A stretch of 64,000 bases of DNA, taken from assembly GCA_019636755.1 (NCBI GenBank), contig JAHBWZ010000011.1:1-64000 (forward strand), read 5' to 3'. A model generated the notes under the pieces. That model made no database searches. It was not told the origin of the DNA and saw only the letters and a list, made by a program, of their open reading frames with translations. The position numbers were made by a program, and so were the translations under genes. The DNA is from Phycisphaeraceae bacterium. GTDB lineage: Bacteria; Planctomycetota; Phycisphaerae; Phycisphaerales; SM1A02. This document shows, piece by piece, positions 1-8,735 of the stretch; position 1 is the stretch's first letter; each line of letters opens with the position of its first letter.

Positions 1-477
1 CCCCGGCCGTTGCGGCGCCGAAATCTTCGCCGCCCCGCGAGGGGCGGCGGAGGCGTTCGACGTCGTGCGTTTCCGCTCCCCCCTGCGGGCGAGGATTGTT
101 CCTGTCGCTCGCTGTCCACGAGTTCCGCTGCGCTGCACTCGTGGCTACCGACCGTGGCCCCTTCGGGGCCCAAGGCGCGCGCCCATGGTCCCGACGGCGC
201 CACGGTCAGTCGCCGCCGGTGGCAGACGTGGGACACGCGCTCGCGCACGCAGGCGCCAGCGTTCGAGTCGGTGAGCCATGACAACTCGCGAACGTTCCGA
301 GTCGACCGTTCCTGCCCCGCGACCCGTTCGTGCCGTCGCGTTCTTCGAGGTGAACCGATCCGGCTTCGTGGTGAACCGGTCCGGCTCCGGCGTGAGCACG
401 AGCGGCGACTGCTCGACCGGCGCCACGGCCGCGGCTGGACACGGTCGCGCGCAGGACACCGCGGACGTGCCGCCTCC
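1..477. other. No supported gene (left edge)
   Basis: I see no convincing gene here. The open frames on both strands are arginine/alanine/proline-rich products of high GC and match no family I know. Two small structures are visible: an inverted repeat around 117-148 (CACGAG with CTCGTG) and a 21-bp imperfect tandem duplication at 349-390. A gene entering from the left of the window cannot be excluded. Confidence 0.4.
349..390. repeat. 21-bp imperfect tandem duplication
   Basis: Two head-to-tail copies of a 21-base unit (349-369 and 370-390), both beginning GGTGAACCG and differing at a few positions. The repeat lies in DNA without a supported gene. It may be simple slippage; no function is inferred. 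Confidence 0.5.
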
Positions 478-600
478 TCAGCCGCGCGTGGCGAGGACGA
501 CCGGCGCCAGGAGGATGCCCAGCCAGACCAGGCCCTTGACCAGGAAGAAGAGGAAGGCGGCGAGTCCGAGGGTGCGGATCCGGGTGGCGAGGGCGTGCAT
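478..600 (-). CDS. 40-residue single-span membrane protein
   Basis: A very short gene of 40 codons plus stop. The start is ATG at 600 and a GGAG sits about 7 bases upstream on the minus strand. The protein has a short basic N-terminus (His, two Arg, Thr), one long hydrophobic helix over about residues 10-36 containing the string FFLVKGLVWLG, and ends ALATRG-like with an Arg near the end. Small proteins with a central K-G-L-x-W in a hydrophobic helix are common and functionally unassigned in proteobacteria; that resemblance is from memory and unverified. It is divergent from the methyltransferase gene at 816. Hydrophobicity, basic flanks and a proper ribosome binding site make it more likely real than a chance frame, but its function is unknown. 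Confidence 0.6.
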   Translation of the reverse strand: MHALATRIRTLGLAAFLFFLVKGLVWLGILLAPVVLATRG

Positions 601-815
601 GCGGGACTCCGAACAGGGGGGGGGTGAGGGGGCCGCGGCGGATCCGCGGTCTCTGCCTCCCTGGGCGAAGAAACGGCCTCGCTCATGACATGTGGCTGGA
701 CCGCGCAGGCGGTGTCACCTGGCGGTGCCCGTTGACGCCTCTTGCCGGGTGCACCCGCGATCGCGGCCCGGGACGTTCCCGGCCGGGCATGCGGCGGCAC
801 ATCGAGGACCGAATC

Positions 816-1685
816 ATGAGCACGCGAACCATCTCCGTCACCCGCCCCGAGGATCCGTCCGTCCCGGGGGCCGCCTCGCCGCCGCGACGCGGCGGATGCC
901 CGCTCCATGCGATGCGCGACGCGCTGGCCGAGCCGTCGGCGCCGCTCGCCCGGATCGGCATCTTCCTCTATGGACTGCTCGCCTACGCCGCCTTCTTCGG
1001 GACGATCCTGTACGCGATCGGCTTCGTCGGCAACTGGATCGTTCCGAAGTCGATCGACTCCGCGGCGACGCAGGCACCGCTCACGGCGCTCACGATCAAC
1101 GCGCTGCTGCTGAGTCTCTTCGTCGTGCAGCACACGATCATGGCGCGACCCGTCTTCAAGCGGTGGTTCGTCCGGTTCGTGCCCGCGTCCATGGAGCGCA
1201 GCACGTTCGTGCTCCTGGCCAGCGGCTGCCTGATGCTGCTCTTCTGGCAGTGGCAGCCGGTGCCCGACGTGATCTGGTCTGTGCCCGCCGGATCCCTCCA
1301 CGTGGCGCTGTCGGTGCTCTCGCTGGCCGGCTGGGCGACCGTGCTCCTCAGTTCATTCATGGTCAGCCACTTCGATCTCTTCGGGCTGCGCCAGGTGTGG
1401 TTCCGCCTCCGGAACCGGCCGTACCAGCCGGTCGGATTCCGACTGCGGGGCCTCTACCGGTTCGTGCGGCATCCGCTCATGCTCGGCTTCCTCATCGCGT
1501 TCTGGGCGACGCCCACGATGACCGTCGGCCATCTCTTCTTCGCGATCATGACGACGGCCTACATCGCCCTCGGCGTCGCGATGGAAGAGCGTGACCTGGT
1601 CCGGGAGTTCGGCGAGAAGTACCTGTCCTACCGCCGCCAGGTTCCCGCGATCGTCCCGATGCCCGGTCGCCGCATCAAGGGGTAG
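816..1685 (+). CDS. mddA: Membrane methyltransferase, MddA/NnrU-like (probable methanethiol S-methyltransferase)
   Basis: A 289-residue integral membrane protein of the isoprenylcysteine carboxyl methyltransferase superfamily. It best resembles MddA, which methylates methanethiol to dimethyl sulfide using S-adenosylmethionine. Hydrophobic segments lie near residues 45-70, 90-110, 130-145 and 155-180, with another pair after the conserved C-terminal block. That block holds the family signature RHPLMLGFLIAFW followed by EERDLVREFGEKYLSYRRQVP, the usual cofactor-binding region. The start at 816 is preceded by CGAGGA. The N-terminal 35 residues are polar and variable. A long hairpin follows the stop (1742-1783), so the gene is probably monocistronic. 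The alternative call is another small-molecule S- or O-methyltransferase of the same fold. Confidence 0.75.
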   Translation: MSTRTISVTRPEDPSVPGAASPPRRGGCPLHAMRDALAEPSAPLARIGIFLYGLLAYAAFFGTILYAIGFVGNWIVPKSIDSAATQAPLTALTINALLLSLFVVQHTIMARPVFKRWFVRFVPASMERSTFVLLASGCLMLLFWQWQPVPDVIWSVPAGSLHVALSVLSLAGWATVLLSSFMVSHFDLFGLRQVWFRLRNRPYQPVGFRLRGLYRFVRHPLMLGFLIAFWATPTMTVGHLFFAIMTTAYIALGVAMEERDLVREFGEKYLSYRRQVPAIVPMPGRRIKG

Positions 1686-1741
1686 GCGAGGGGAAGGCAT
1701 CGAGATGCGTCCTCGCGCTCCGGCACCGCCTGTGTGCGGCG

Positions 1742-1783
1742 GCATCCGGACGCGTCGCTCCGCCGGAGCGCGCGTCCGGATGC
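1742..1783 (+). terminator. Large GC hairpin after mddA
   Basis: A 13-bp perfect outer stem (1742-1754 with 1771-1783) encloses a further 6-bp stem with a 3-base loop, giving an almost uninterrupted hairpin 57 bases after the mddA stop. No T-tract follows, so it may act as a Rho-independent-like stop or transcript stabiliser in this GC-rich genome. Confidence 0.55.
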
Positions 1784-2001
1784 GTTGCCGTCGGGCGCGG
1801 GCCCGGTCATCGATGATCCGCCCCGCACCCGGGGCATCCGGCGCCGGACGGCACGCGCCGGCCCGCGTGACCGCGTGCCGGGTTCCGCGTATCTTGGCCC
1901 GGCGTGCGTCCGATCGGGAGTTCCAGGCTGCACCGGTGCTCCGCGCGGGAGACCCCGGTCTCCGGCCGCCCGGGTCGGGCGCGGATGCGGGAGCACGGGC
2001 G

Positions 2002-2619
2002 ATGAGCGATCCCGGACCCGACGTCGACGCCGCTCGCGTCCAGGTCACGCAGCTGCTCCGGGCGGCGCCGGACGATCACGCCGCACGGGCGCGGCTGCTG
2101 GAGGAGGTGTACGGCATCCTCCGCACGATCGCGCAGCAGCGGATGCGCGAGGAACGGGCCGGCCACACGCTCCAGGCGACCGCGCTCGTGCACGAGGCAT
2201 TCATCCGGCTCGTCGGCGACGACGACCGCGGCTGGGAGAGCCGCGCACACTTCTTCCGGTCGTGCGCCCAGGCCATGCGCCGGATCCTCATCGATCATGC
2301 GCGCCGGCGCGGCGCGGATAAGCGGGGGGGCGGCGCGCGACCCGTCGGGCTGGAATGTGCGGACCTGGGTGTGGAACACGATCCGCTGGAACTTCTTGCG
2401 CTGGATGACGCGATGACGACACTGGAGGCGGAGGATCCCCGCGCGGCGGAGGTCGTGTCACTGCGATTCTTCTCCGGGCTCTCGGTCGAGGAGACCGCGG
2501 AGATCCTGGGCATCTCGCCGCGGACGGTCATCCGGGAGTGGATCTTCGCGCGGGCGCGGCTCCATGAACTGCTGGCGGGCGCCGCCGGCTCCGGGTCGGG
2601 CGGATCGGGCCGGTCATGA
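2002..2619 (+). CDS. ECF-type RNA polymerase sigma factor
   Basis: A 205-residue sigma factor of the ECF type found next to Ser/Thr kinases in planctomycetes (resembles the TIGR02999 group). Region 2 is visible from about residue 15 to 90: LLEEVYGILRTIAQQRM, then LQATALVHEAFIRLV and AHFFRSCAQAMRRILIDHAR. Region 4 is at about 145-190 with LRFFSGLSVEETAEILGIS and a helix-turn-helix recognition helix. No anti-sigma gene is next to it. The gene overlaps the downstream kinase by ATGA (kinase ATG at 2616, sigma stop at 2617), so the two are translationally coupled and the kinase is the likely regulator of sigma activity. The ATG at 2002 was chosen because homology begins shortly after it; the longer frame is low-complexity. 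Confidence 0.85.
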   Translation: MSDPGPDVDAARVQVTQLLRAAPDDHAARARLLEEVYGILRTIAQQRMREERAGHTLQATALVHEAFIRLVGDDDRGWESRAHFFRSCAQAMRRILIDHARRRGADKRGGGARPVGLECADLGVEHDPLELLALDDAMTTLEAEDPRAAEVVSLRFFSGLSVEETAEILGISPRTVIREWIFARARLHELLAGAAGSGSGGSGRS

Positions 2620-5582
2620 ACGGCGCCGAACGCGTGAAGGTGCTGCTCCAGGACGCGCTCGAACAGCCGCGCGGGCAGCGTGACCGGTTCCTCGAGGCGG
2701 CCTGTGCCGGCGATCCGGTGCTGCGTGCACGGCTCGAGGCGCTCATCCGGTCGCACGAGACCGCGGACGAGTTTCTCGGCGGCGCGACGGGCGGCGTCGG
2801 ACTGCTGCGCATCGCCGGTGTGCGACCGCCCGACGCGCGGGTGGAGCGGCGCGACGACGGTACGCCGGTCCGCATCGGTCGCTACCGCATCCTGCGGCAG
2901 ATCGGGGCAGGCGGCTTCGGGACGGTCCACCTGGCGGAACAGGACACGCCCGTCCGGCGTCGCGTGGCGCTCAAACTGCTGCATCGGGGCGTGGACAGCC
3001 GGGACGTCGTGCAGCGGTTCGAGATCGAACGCCAGGCGCTGGCGCTCATGGATCATCCCGGCATCGCGACCGTGCTCGACGCGGGCATGGCGGAGGACGG
3101 CCGTCCCTTCGTCGTCCTGGAGTACGTGGACGGGAGACCGATCACCACGTTCTGCGACGAAGAGCGCCTGGACGTCCGTCGCCGACTCCAGCTCTTCGAG
3201 CAGGTCTGCCTCGCGGTCCAGCACGCCCACCAGAAGGGCGTGATCCACCGCGACATCAAGCCGAGCAACGTGCTCGTCACCATCGTCGACGGTGAACCGC
3301 GGCCGAAGGTGATCGATTTCGGCATCGCGAAGGCCATCCACGGCCCGCTCTCCGGTGCCGCGGCCGTCACGATCTCCGGACAGATCATCGGCACCCCGCA
3401 GGCCATGCCGCCGGAGCAGGTCGACGGCGACGTCGACACGCGCGCGGACGTGTACGGCCTGGGCGTGATCCTGTACGAACTCCTCGCGGGCGTGCTTCCG
3501 TTCGATCCGGAGCGACTCGGCGGGGCACCGCTGGCCGAACTCCTGCGGATCATCGCATCGGAGGAACCGCCCACCCCCGCGCAGCGGCTGGAAGCCATGG
3601 GATCCTCGGGCGACGCGATCGCCGCCGCGCGATGCACGGACCGCGCCCGCCTGCGCCGCGCTCTGGCCGGTGATCTCTCCTGGATCGTCATGCGCGCAAT
3701 CGCGAAGGATCGCGCGCGCCGCTATCCGACGGCGTACGCGCTCTCCGCCGACATCCGGCGCGCCCTGCACCACGAACCGGTCGAGGCGGGGCCTCCGACG
3801 GGCATGTACCGGCTGATGCGCTTCGCGCGGCGCCACCAGGGCCTGCTGACCGCGGCGGCGGTCGCGGCGCTGGCCCTCGTGGCCGGTCTCATCGTGGCAC
3901 TGGCGATGCTCGTGGAAGCGCGGCAGCAGGAGCGGGTCGCCCTCGCCAGCGCGATGGAGGCGGACGGCGTCACGACGTTCCTGGCCGACCTGCTCGCGTC
4001 GGCCGATCCGCGCGCCGCGGGCCGGTCCGTGCCGCTGCTGGAGGTCCTGGAGGCCGCAGCGCCGGAGATCGATCGCCGGTTCCCCGGCTCGCCCGCGGCC
4101 GCGGCCCGCCTGCATGAGACGGTCGGGCGCGCGTTCCTGGGGCTCGGTCGCCTGGACGAGGCGCGCGACCACCTGGTGCGGGCACGGGCGATCGCCGATG
4201 CGTCGCTGGCGGCGGACCACCCGATCGTGCCGGCGATCCTTCTCTCGCTGGCGCAGGTGTACCGCGAGCGCGGTGAACTCGACCTGGCACTGGAGATCCT
4301 CGAGCGGTTCGACGCGATCACGCCGCCGCCCGCGACGCCGGCAGGAACCACGACCGTCGACGGCGGGAAGGACGCGGCGCCCGATGCGGGAACCCATGTG
4401 CTGCCGGCGGCGCGGCAGCGAGACGCGCGGGCCATCCGCGCCAGCGTGCTGCGCCAGGACGGTCGCTTCGCCGAGGCGGAGGCGATCGCGCGGGCGCTGC
4501 TGGCGGATCGCATCGCGACGACGGGCGAGCGGTCCCTGCCCACGGCGCACATGCGCTCGTTTCTCGGCGGCGTCCTGCTCGACCGCGGCGAGATCGACGC
4601 AGCGGCCGCGGCGTACGCGCAGGTGCACGAGATCCGGCGGGAGGCCCTGGGCGAATCGCATCCCGACACCATCGCCGCGCTGCGCAACCTGGCGGAGGTC
4701 CGGCTGCGCCAGCGGCGCATCGAGGACGCGCTGGCGCTCGCCGGCGCCGCCCTCGCCGCGGCCGGACCGCAACTGGGTGACGACCACCCGGAGACGATGG
4801 CGGCACGGAACGCGCTGGCGGCGGCGATGCTCTCGTCGCAGCGGATGCCGGAGGCCGCCGCGCTCTTCCGCGAGAACCTGGCAAGCCAGCGCCGCGTCCT
4901 CGGTCCGGAGCATCGTGACACGATGGTCACGATGAACAACCTCTCGATCCTCAGCGAGATGCTGGGCGATGCCGGGACGGAATGGACGCTCAAGCAGGAA
5001 CTCCTGCGCATGCGCGAGCGCGTCCTGGGGCCGGACCACCATGACACCATGCTCTCGTCGCTGCTGGTGGCGCGCATGCTGATCCCGAAGGGGGACTTCG
5101 AGGACGCGCTGCCGCTCATCCGCCGGGCGGCCGCCTTCTTCCGCAGATCGGTCGCCCCGGACGATCCGCGTCGCGTCGACGCCCTCGGGCTCCTGGCGCG
5201 GTGCTGCCGGGGGCTCGATCTCGAGACGGAAGCGCAGGAGGCGATGGCGGCGCGGATCGAGGGCCTGCGCGAGGTCGTCGCGCGGTCGGACGCCTCGCCG
5301 CGGGCGCGCCGGACCCTCGCCACGGACCTGCTGGATGCGGAGCCCGCACTGCTGCGTGATCCGACCGAGGCGGCGCGGCTGCTGGCGGCGCTTGCCGCGG
5401 AGTCGCCGGGCGATGCGACGCTGCTCGAACGGCTGGCGGAGGCGCGGCGGCGCTGCGGCGATCTCGACGGCGCGCGCACGGCCGCCGATGCCGCCCGCGC
5501 CGCCGCACCGGACGATGCGGCCCTGCACGCCCGGCTGGAGGCGCTGTCGGTCGATGACGGTGCTGATGGTGATCCGCGCTGA
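2616..5582 (+). CDS. Transmembrane Ser/Thr protein kinase with TPR C-terminus
   Basis: A 988-residue Hanks-type kinase. The kinase domain covers about residues 88-385: glycine loop GAGGFG near 97-102, catalytic lysine K120 in RVALKLL, HRDIKPSN with catalytic D213, and D234 of the DFG motif. The activation segment reads GTPQAMPPEQ in place of the usual GTPxYMSPEQ. One transmembrane helix lies at about 410-432. The extracytoplasmic-side portion (about 450-980) is made of tetratricopeptide repeats of the long TPR_12 style (for example LGESHPDTIAALRNLAEV). It is coupled by an ATGA overlap to the ECF sigma gene. By analogy with planctomycete ECF-kinase pairs, it probably senses a signal through the TPR region and phosphorylates the sigma factor; that link is inference. 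Confidence 0.88.
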   Translation: MNGAERVKVLLQDALEQPRGQRDRFLEAACAGDPVLRARLEALIRSHETADEFLGGATGGVGLLRIAGVRPPDARVERRDDGTPVRIGRYRILRQIGAGGFGTVHLAEQDTPVRRRVALKLLHRGVDSRDVVQRFEIERQALALMDHPGIATVLDAGMAEDGRPFVVLEYVDGRPITTFCDEERLDVRRRLQLFEQVCLAVQHAHQKGVIHRDIKPSNVLVTIVDGEPRPKVIDFGIAKAIHGPLSGAAAVTISGQIIGTPQAMPPEQVDGDVDTRADVYGLGVILYELLAGVLPFDPERLGGAPLAELLRIIASEEPPTPAQRLEAMGSSGDAIAAARCTDRARLRRALAGDLSWIVMRAIAKDRARRYPTAYALSADIRRALHHEPVEAGPPTGMYRLMRFARRHQGLLTAAAVAALALVAGLIVALAMLVEARQQERVALASAMEADGVTTFLADLLASADPRAAGRSVPLLEVLEAAAPEIDRRFPGSPAAAARLHETVGRAFLGLGRLDEARDHLVRARAIADASLAADHPIVPAILLSLAQVYRERGELDLALEILERFDAITPPPATPAGTTTVDGGKDAAPDAGTHVLPAARQRDARAIRASVLRQDGRFAEAEAIARALLADRIATTGERSLPTAHMRSFLGGVLLDRGEIDAAAAAYAQVHEIRREALGESHPDTIAALRNLAEVRLRQRRIEDALALAGAALAAAGPQLGDDHPETMAARNALAAAMLSSQRMPEAAALFRENLASQRRVLGPEHRDTMVTMNNLSILSEMLGDAGTEWTLKQELLRMRERVLGPDHHDTMLSSLLVARMLIPKGDFEDALPLIRRAAAFFRRSVAPDDPRRVDALGLLARCCRGLDLETEAQEAMAARIEGLREVVARSDASPRARRTLATDLLDAEPALLRDPTEAARLLAALAAESPGDATLLERLAEARRRCGDLDGARTAADAARAAAPDDAALHARLEALSVDDGADGDPR

Positions 5583-5583
5583 C

Positions 5584-5609
5584 CCGCGCGCGGCGCTGAC
5601 GGCGCGCGG
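5584..5609 (+). terminator. Possible terminator hairpin after the kinase gene
   Basis: An 8-bp stem, CCGCGCGC at 5584-5591 with GCGCGCGG at 5602-5609, around a 10-base loop directly after the kinase stop. It has no T-tract, so this is a weak call. Confidence 0.3.
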
Positions 5610-5714
5610 TCGTTCACCGGGTCGATCGACTGACCACGTCCTGTCACCAGGGCGCCGCGGCGTGCCGCCCGCGGCACGATCGATGCCGGTCGGCGGGTAG
5701 ACTGGCCGCGCATC

Positions 5715-8700
5715 GTGCACCACGCGTACTTCGATCACTCGGCGCCGTTCCTGCCCGCGGTGGCGGCGTGGCTGGCGGCGCTGCGACCGGGCGGCGGCGG
5801 ACCGGCGGATCGCGGCACCGCGGCGCCGCGCCACGCGGGGGCCGTGGCCGATGTCCCGGCGCTCGGTCGCGTCCTGATCATCGTGCCCGCGCGCCGCGTG
5901 CAGCGCGTCCTGCCCGCGGAACTGCTCCGTTCATCCGCGGGCGGCATCATCGAGTCGCCGGTCATCGTGTCCGTCAGCCAGGTGATCGATGTCCTTGCGC
6001 CGCCGGACCGACCGGTCGCCGGCGATGTCGAACGCCTCATGGCCTGGCACGAGGCGCTGGCGCACGCCGAGGAGTTCCGCGATGCGGCGCGTGCCCTGCT
6101 GGTTCCCGGCGGCGGCTCCGGGCATGAGGATGGATGGGGATCCGGAACACCCGCCGCGCGCCTGGGCATCGCACGGCGCCTGGCGGCCATCGACGCGGAA
6201 CTGGTCCGTGCGGAGATCCCGTACCAGCGTGCCGAGCAGACCGTCCGGGAGAGCATCGGCGCCTCGGAGGCAGCGCGGTGGCGCGCCTGCGCCCGCCTCG
6301 CGGATGCGGCGGTCGCGATCTGTGCGCAGCGCGGGCTGGCCGAGCAGTGGCGCGACCGGGCGTACCGCGCGCAGTGCATCGACGCCGCGGAGGTCCGCGC
6401 CCGGTTCGATCGGATCGTCATCATCGGCGGCGCCGAGTTCCCGGTCATCGAGCGGCGCGCCCTCCGTGCGCTCGCCGACATCGTGACGGTGGCGATCCAC
6501 GTCCCGCCGTGCCTGGTCGGCGCGGCGGAGGCCGGCGCCGCCTTCGATGCATTCGGTGAACCGGTGCCGGAGGCGTGGATCGATCGCAGCGCGGGCCTCG
6601 ACGAGCATGAACTCATCATCGCGGCGGATGCCGAGGCGGCGATCGATGTTGCGCTGCGCGGGCTCGACGCACTCGCCCGGTCGGAGCCCGACCTGTCCAC
6701 CGCGGACGTGACGATCGGGATCACGGAGACGGCGCTTGCGGATCCGCTCGCGCGGCGGGGCCGCGGCGCCGGGCTGGCGATCCGCTGGGCCGGCGGCACG
6801 CCGCTGACCGCGTCGGCGCCGGCGCACCTGGTCCGGCTGCTCGCGGCGTGGATGCAGCGATCGTCCAGGGAGGAGCACCGGGTCCTCGCGGCGCTGCTCC
6901 GCCATCCGCATGCGCCGCGGGCACTCCGCGGGCATGGCGTCGGCCTGGTCGAGGCGAACGACGCCGCGGCGGCGCTCGACGCCGCCTGGCGGGACACGAT
7001 CGACCCGACGCTGGCCTGCGCCGGCGAGTCGGTGCAGCGGCTGCGCGACAGCGTGCGTCGCTGGCTTGCGCCGCTCGGTGATCACGGCGCCCGGTCGGTG
7101 GATGCGCACATGCGGGGCGTGCTGCAGGTCCTGGCGGACGTCTACGGGGGCCTGCCGCAGGTGGGCGGTGATCATCCGCTGGCGCCGCTCTGCGCCGCGG
7201 TGGAGGCGATCGCGGCACTGGCCCGGGATCTGGCCGGCGGGCCCATCGCCGCGCACCGGATGACCGGCGGAGAGGCGCTGCACGTGCTGCTGGAACTCGC
7301 CGCGGACGAGTCGATTCCGGAGACCGAGCGGCCGGAGGCCGTGGAGTCGATGGGCTGGCTGGAACTGCCCTTCGATCCGGCGCCCGCGCTGCTCGTGATC
7401 GGCCTTGATGAAGAGGCGGTGCCCGGCGTCCGTCACATGGACTGGCTGCTTCCCGATCGTCTGCGCCGTGACCTGGGACTGCCGGACGAGCGGCGCGCGC
7501 TGGCGCGGGACATCTGCCGGCTGGCGCAGGCGCGGGCCGGGCGCCGGTGGTTCCGCGCCGTGCACTGCCGGCGCGATGCGCAGGGCGAGCCGCGCCGTCC
7601 GTCGCGCGTGCTGCTTACCGGGCTGGATGATGAGGCGCTGGTCGCGCGGCTGGAACGCCTGTCCGCCGAGGACGCGGCGCATCCGGCGCCGATCGTGCCG
7701 GCGGGATTCGATGTCACGGACGTCCCGGTGGCGGCGGGGTCGTACCGGGCCGGCGGCGCGCCGGACGGCTTCGGCATTCCGGTGCTGACGCGCGACCTGC
7801 TCGAACGGGGCGGCGAAGCGCTCTCCGTGACGGAGTTCCGCCTCTATCTCCAGTGCCCGTATCGCTGGCTCCTGGCGCGCCGGCTCCGCCTGGAGTCCGT
7901 GGAGGACACGGCGGTCGAACTCGATCCGGCGCAGTTCGGAACGCTGGTCCATGCCGTCCTGGAGCGGTTCGGCCGGGACGCGGACCTGGTCCGGTGCGCC
8001 GATGAGGACACCATCCGGAGCGCGATCGGTGACCTGCTGGACGATGAGGCCCGCCGCCTGTTCGGCGGTGATCCCCTTGTCGACGTGCAGCTGCAGGTCG
8101 AGCGCGCCCGGGCGCGCCTCGATGCGTTCGCGTCCCACCAGGCGGCGATGGTGCGTGACGGATGGCGCATCGTGCACTCCGAACTGAGCCTCCGCGACAT
8201 CCCGATGGCGATCGACGGTGAGGATCCGCAGCCGATCAACATGAAGGTGGACCGGATCGACGTGCATGTCGCGACCGGTCGGCTGCGCGTCCTCGACTAC
8301 AAGACGTCCCGGGACCCGCCGGACAAGGCGCACCGGCGCCCGCGCGCCGCGGCGCCGCGCGATCGCTGGACCGATCTTCAACTGCCGCTGTACCGGCACC
8401 TGCTGCCCCGGTCCGACGCGGGCGCGGGGCTGGACGCGTCGGAAGCGGAGATCGAGGTCGGGTACATCCTGCTTCCGGAGGACATCGACGCGGGTGGTCT
8501 CCACCTGGCGACCTGGTCGAACGACGACCAGGTCGAGGCGATCGACCTGGCGCGGACCATCGTGCGCGAGATCCGGACGCTGGACCCGACGACCCTCCGG
8601 CCGGATCCGCGCCTGGCGGCCCGCAGGGATCCGTTTCCGCTCATCTGCCGCAGTGGCGTCCCCGATCTGCAGGATGGCGCCGACGGCGACGGCGCGGGTT

Positions 8701-8735
8701 CGGGCGACGACGGCACCGGGGAGGCCGGCGCATGA
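5715..8735 (+). CDS. AddB/RexB-like PD-(D/E)XK nuclease subunit
   Basis: A 1006-residue protein resembling the inactivated-helicase/nuclease subunit (AddB-like) of a double-strand break repair exonuclease. The N-terminal part is a degenerate helicase-like region without a Walker A (it begins around LGRVLIIVPARRVQRVL). The C-terminal RecB-type nuclease is at about residues 705-960: C714 in LQCPYRWLLARRL, GTLVHAVLERFG, and the metal-binding core with D861 and K863 in VLDYKTSR. In classical AddB, C714 would join a CxxCx(n)C cluster after the nuclease to hold a 4Fe-4S; here only one late cysteine (LICRSG) is seen, so the cluster seems absent. The start is GTG. Its stop overlaps the helicase gene at 8732 (ATGA), so the two are made together. 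Confidence 0.8.
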   Translation: MHHAYFDHSAPFLPAVAAWLAALRPGGGGPADRGTAAPRHAGAVADVPALGRVLIIVPARRVQRVLPAELLRSSAGGIIESPVIVSVSQVIDVLAPPDRPVAGDVERLMAWHEALAHAEEFRDAARALLVPGGGSGHEDGWGSGTPAARLGIARRLAAIDAELVRAEIPYQRAEQTVRESIGASEAARWRACARLADAAVAICAQRGLAEQWRDRAYRAQCIDAAEVRARFDRIVIIGGAEFPVIERRALRALADIVTVAIHVPPCLVGAAEAGAAFDAFGEPVPEAWIDRSAGLDEHELIIAADAEAAIDVALRGLDALARSEPDLSTADVTIGITETALADPLARRGRGAGLAIRWAGGTPLTASAPAHLVRLLAAWMQRSSREEHRVLAALLRHPHAPRALRGHGVGLVEANDAAAALDAAWRDTIDPTLACAGESVQRLRDSVRRWLAPLGDHGARSVDAHMRGVLQVLADVYGGLPQVGGDHPLAPLCAAVEAIAALARDLAGGPIAAHRMTGGEALHVLLELAADESIPETERPEAVESMGWLELPFDPAPALLVIGLDEEAVPGVRHMDWLLPDRLRRDLGLPDERRALARDICRLAQARAGRRWFRAVHCRRDAQGEPRRPSRVLLTGLDDEALVARLERLSAEDAAHPAPIVPAGFDVTDVPVAAGSYRAGGAPDGFGIPVLTRDLLERGGEALSVTEFRLYLQCPYRWLLARRLRLESVEDTAVELDPAQFGTLVHAVLERFGRDADLVRCADEDTIRSAIGDLLDDEARRLFGGDPLVDVQLQVERARARLDAFASHQAAMVRDGWRIVHSELSLRDIPMAIDGEDPQPINMKVDRIDVHVATGRLRVLDYKTSRDPPDKAHRRPRAAAPRDRWTDLQLPLYRHLLPRSDAGAGLDASEAEIEVGYILLPEDIDAGGLHLATWSNDDQVEAIDLARTIVREIRTLDPTTLRPDPRLAARRDPFPLICRSGVPDLQDGADGDGAGSGDDGTGEAGA

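Noticed and set aside
1-477. Several short open frames at the left edge
   Set aside because: They are low-complexity, overlap in several frames, and lack ribosome binding sites or domain similarity.
2295-5834. Very long minus-strand open frame (1179 residues) opposite the kinase gene
   Set aside because: It is antisense to a clear kinase/TPR gene and its protein is Arg-rich with no known domain; in high-GC DNA such frames arise from codon-position bias. Many similar long frames opposite real genes were rejected for the same reason.
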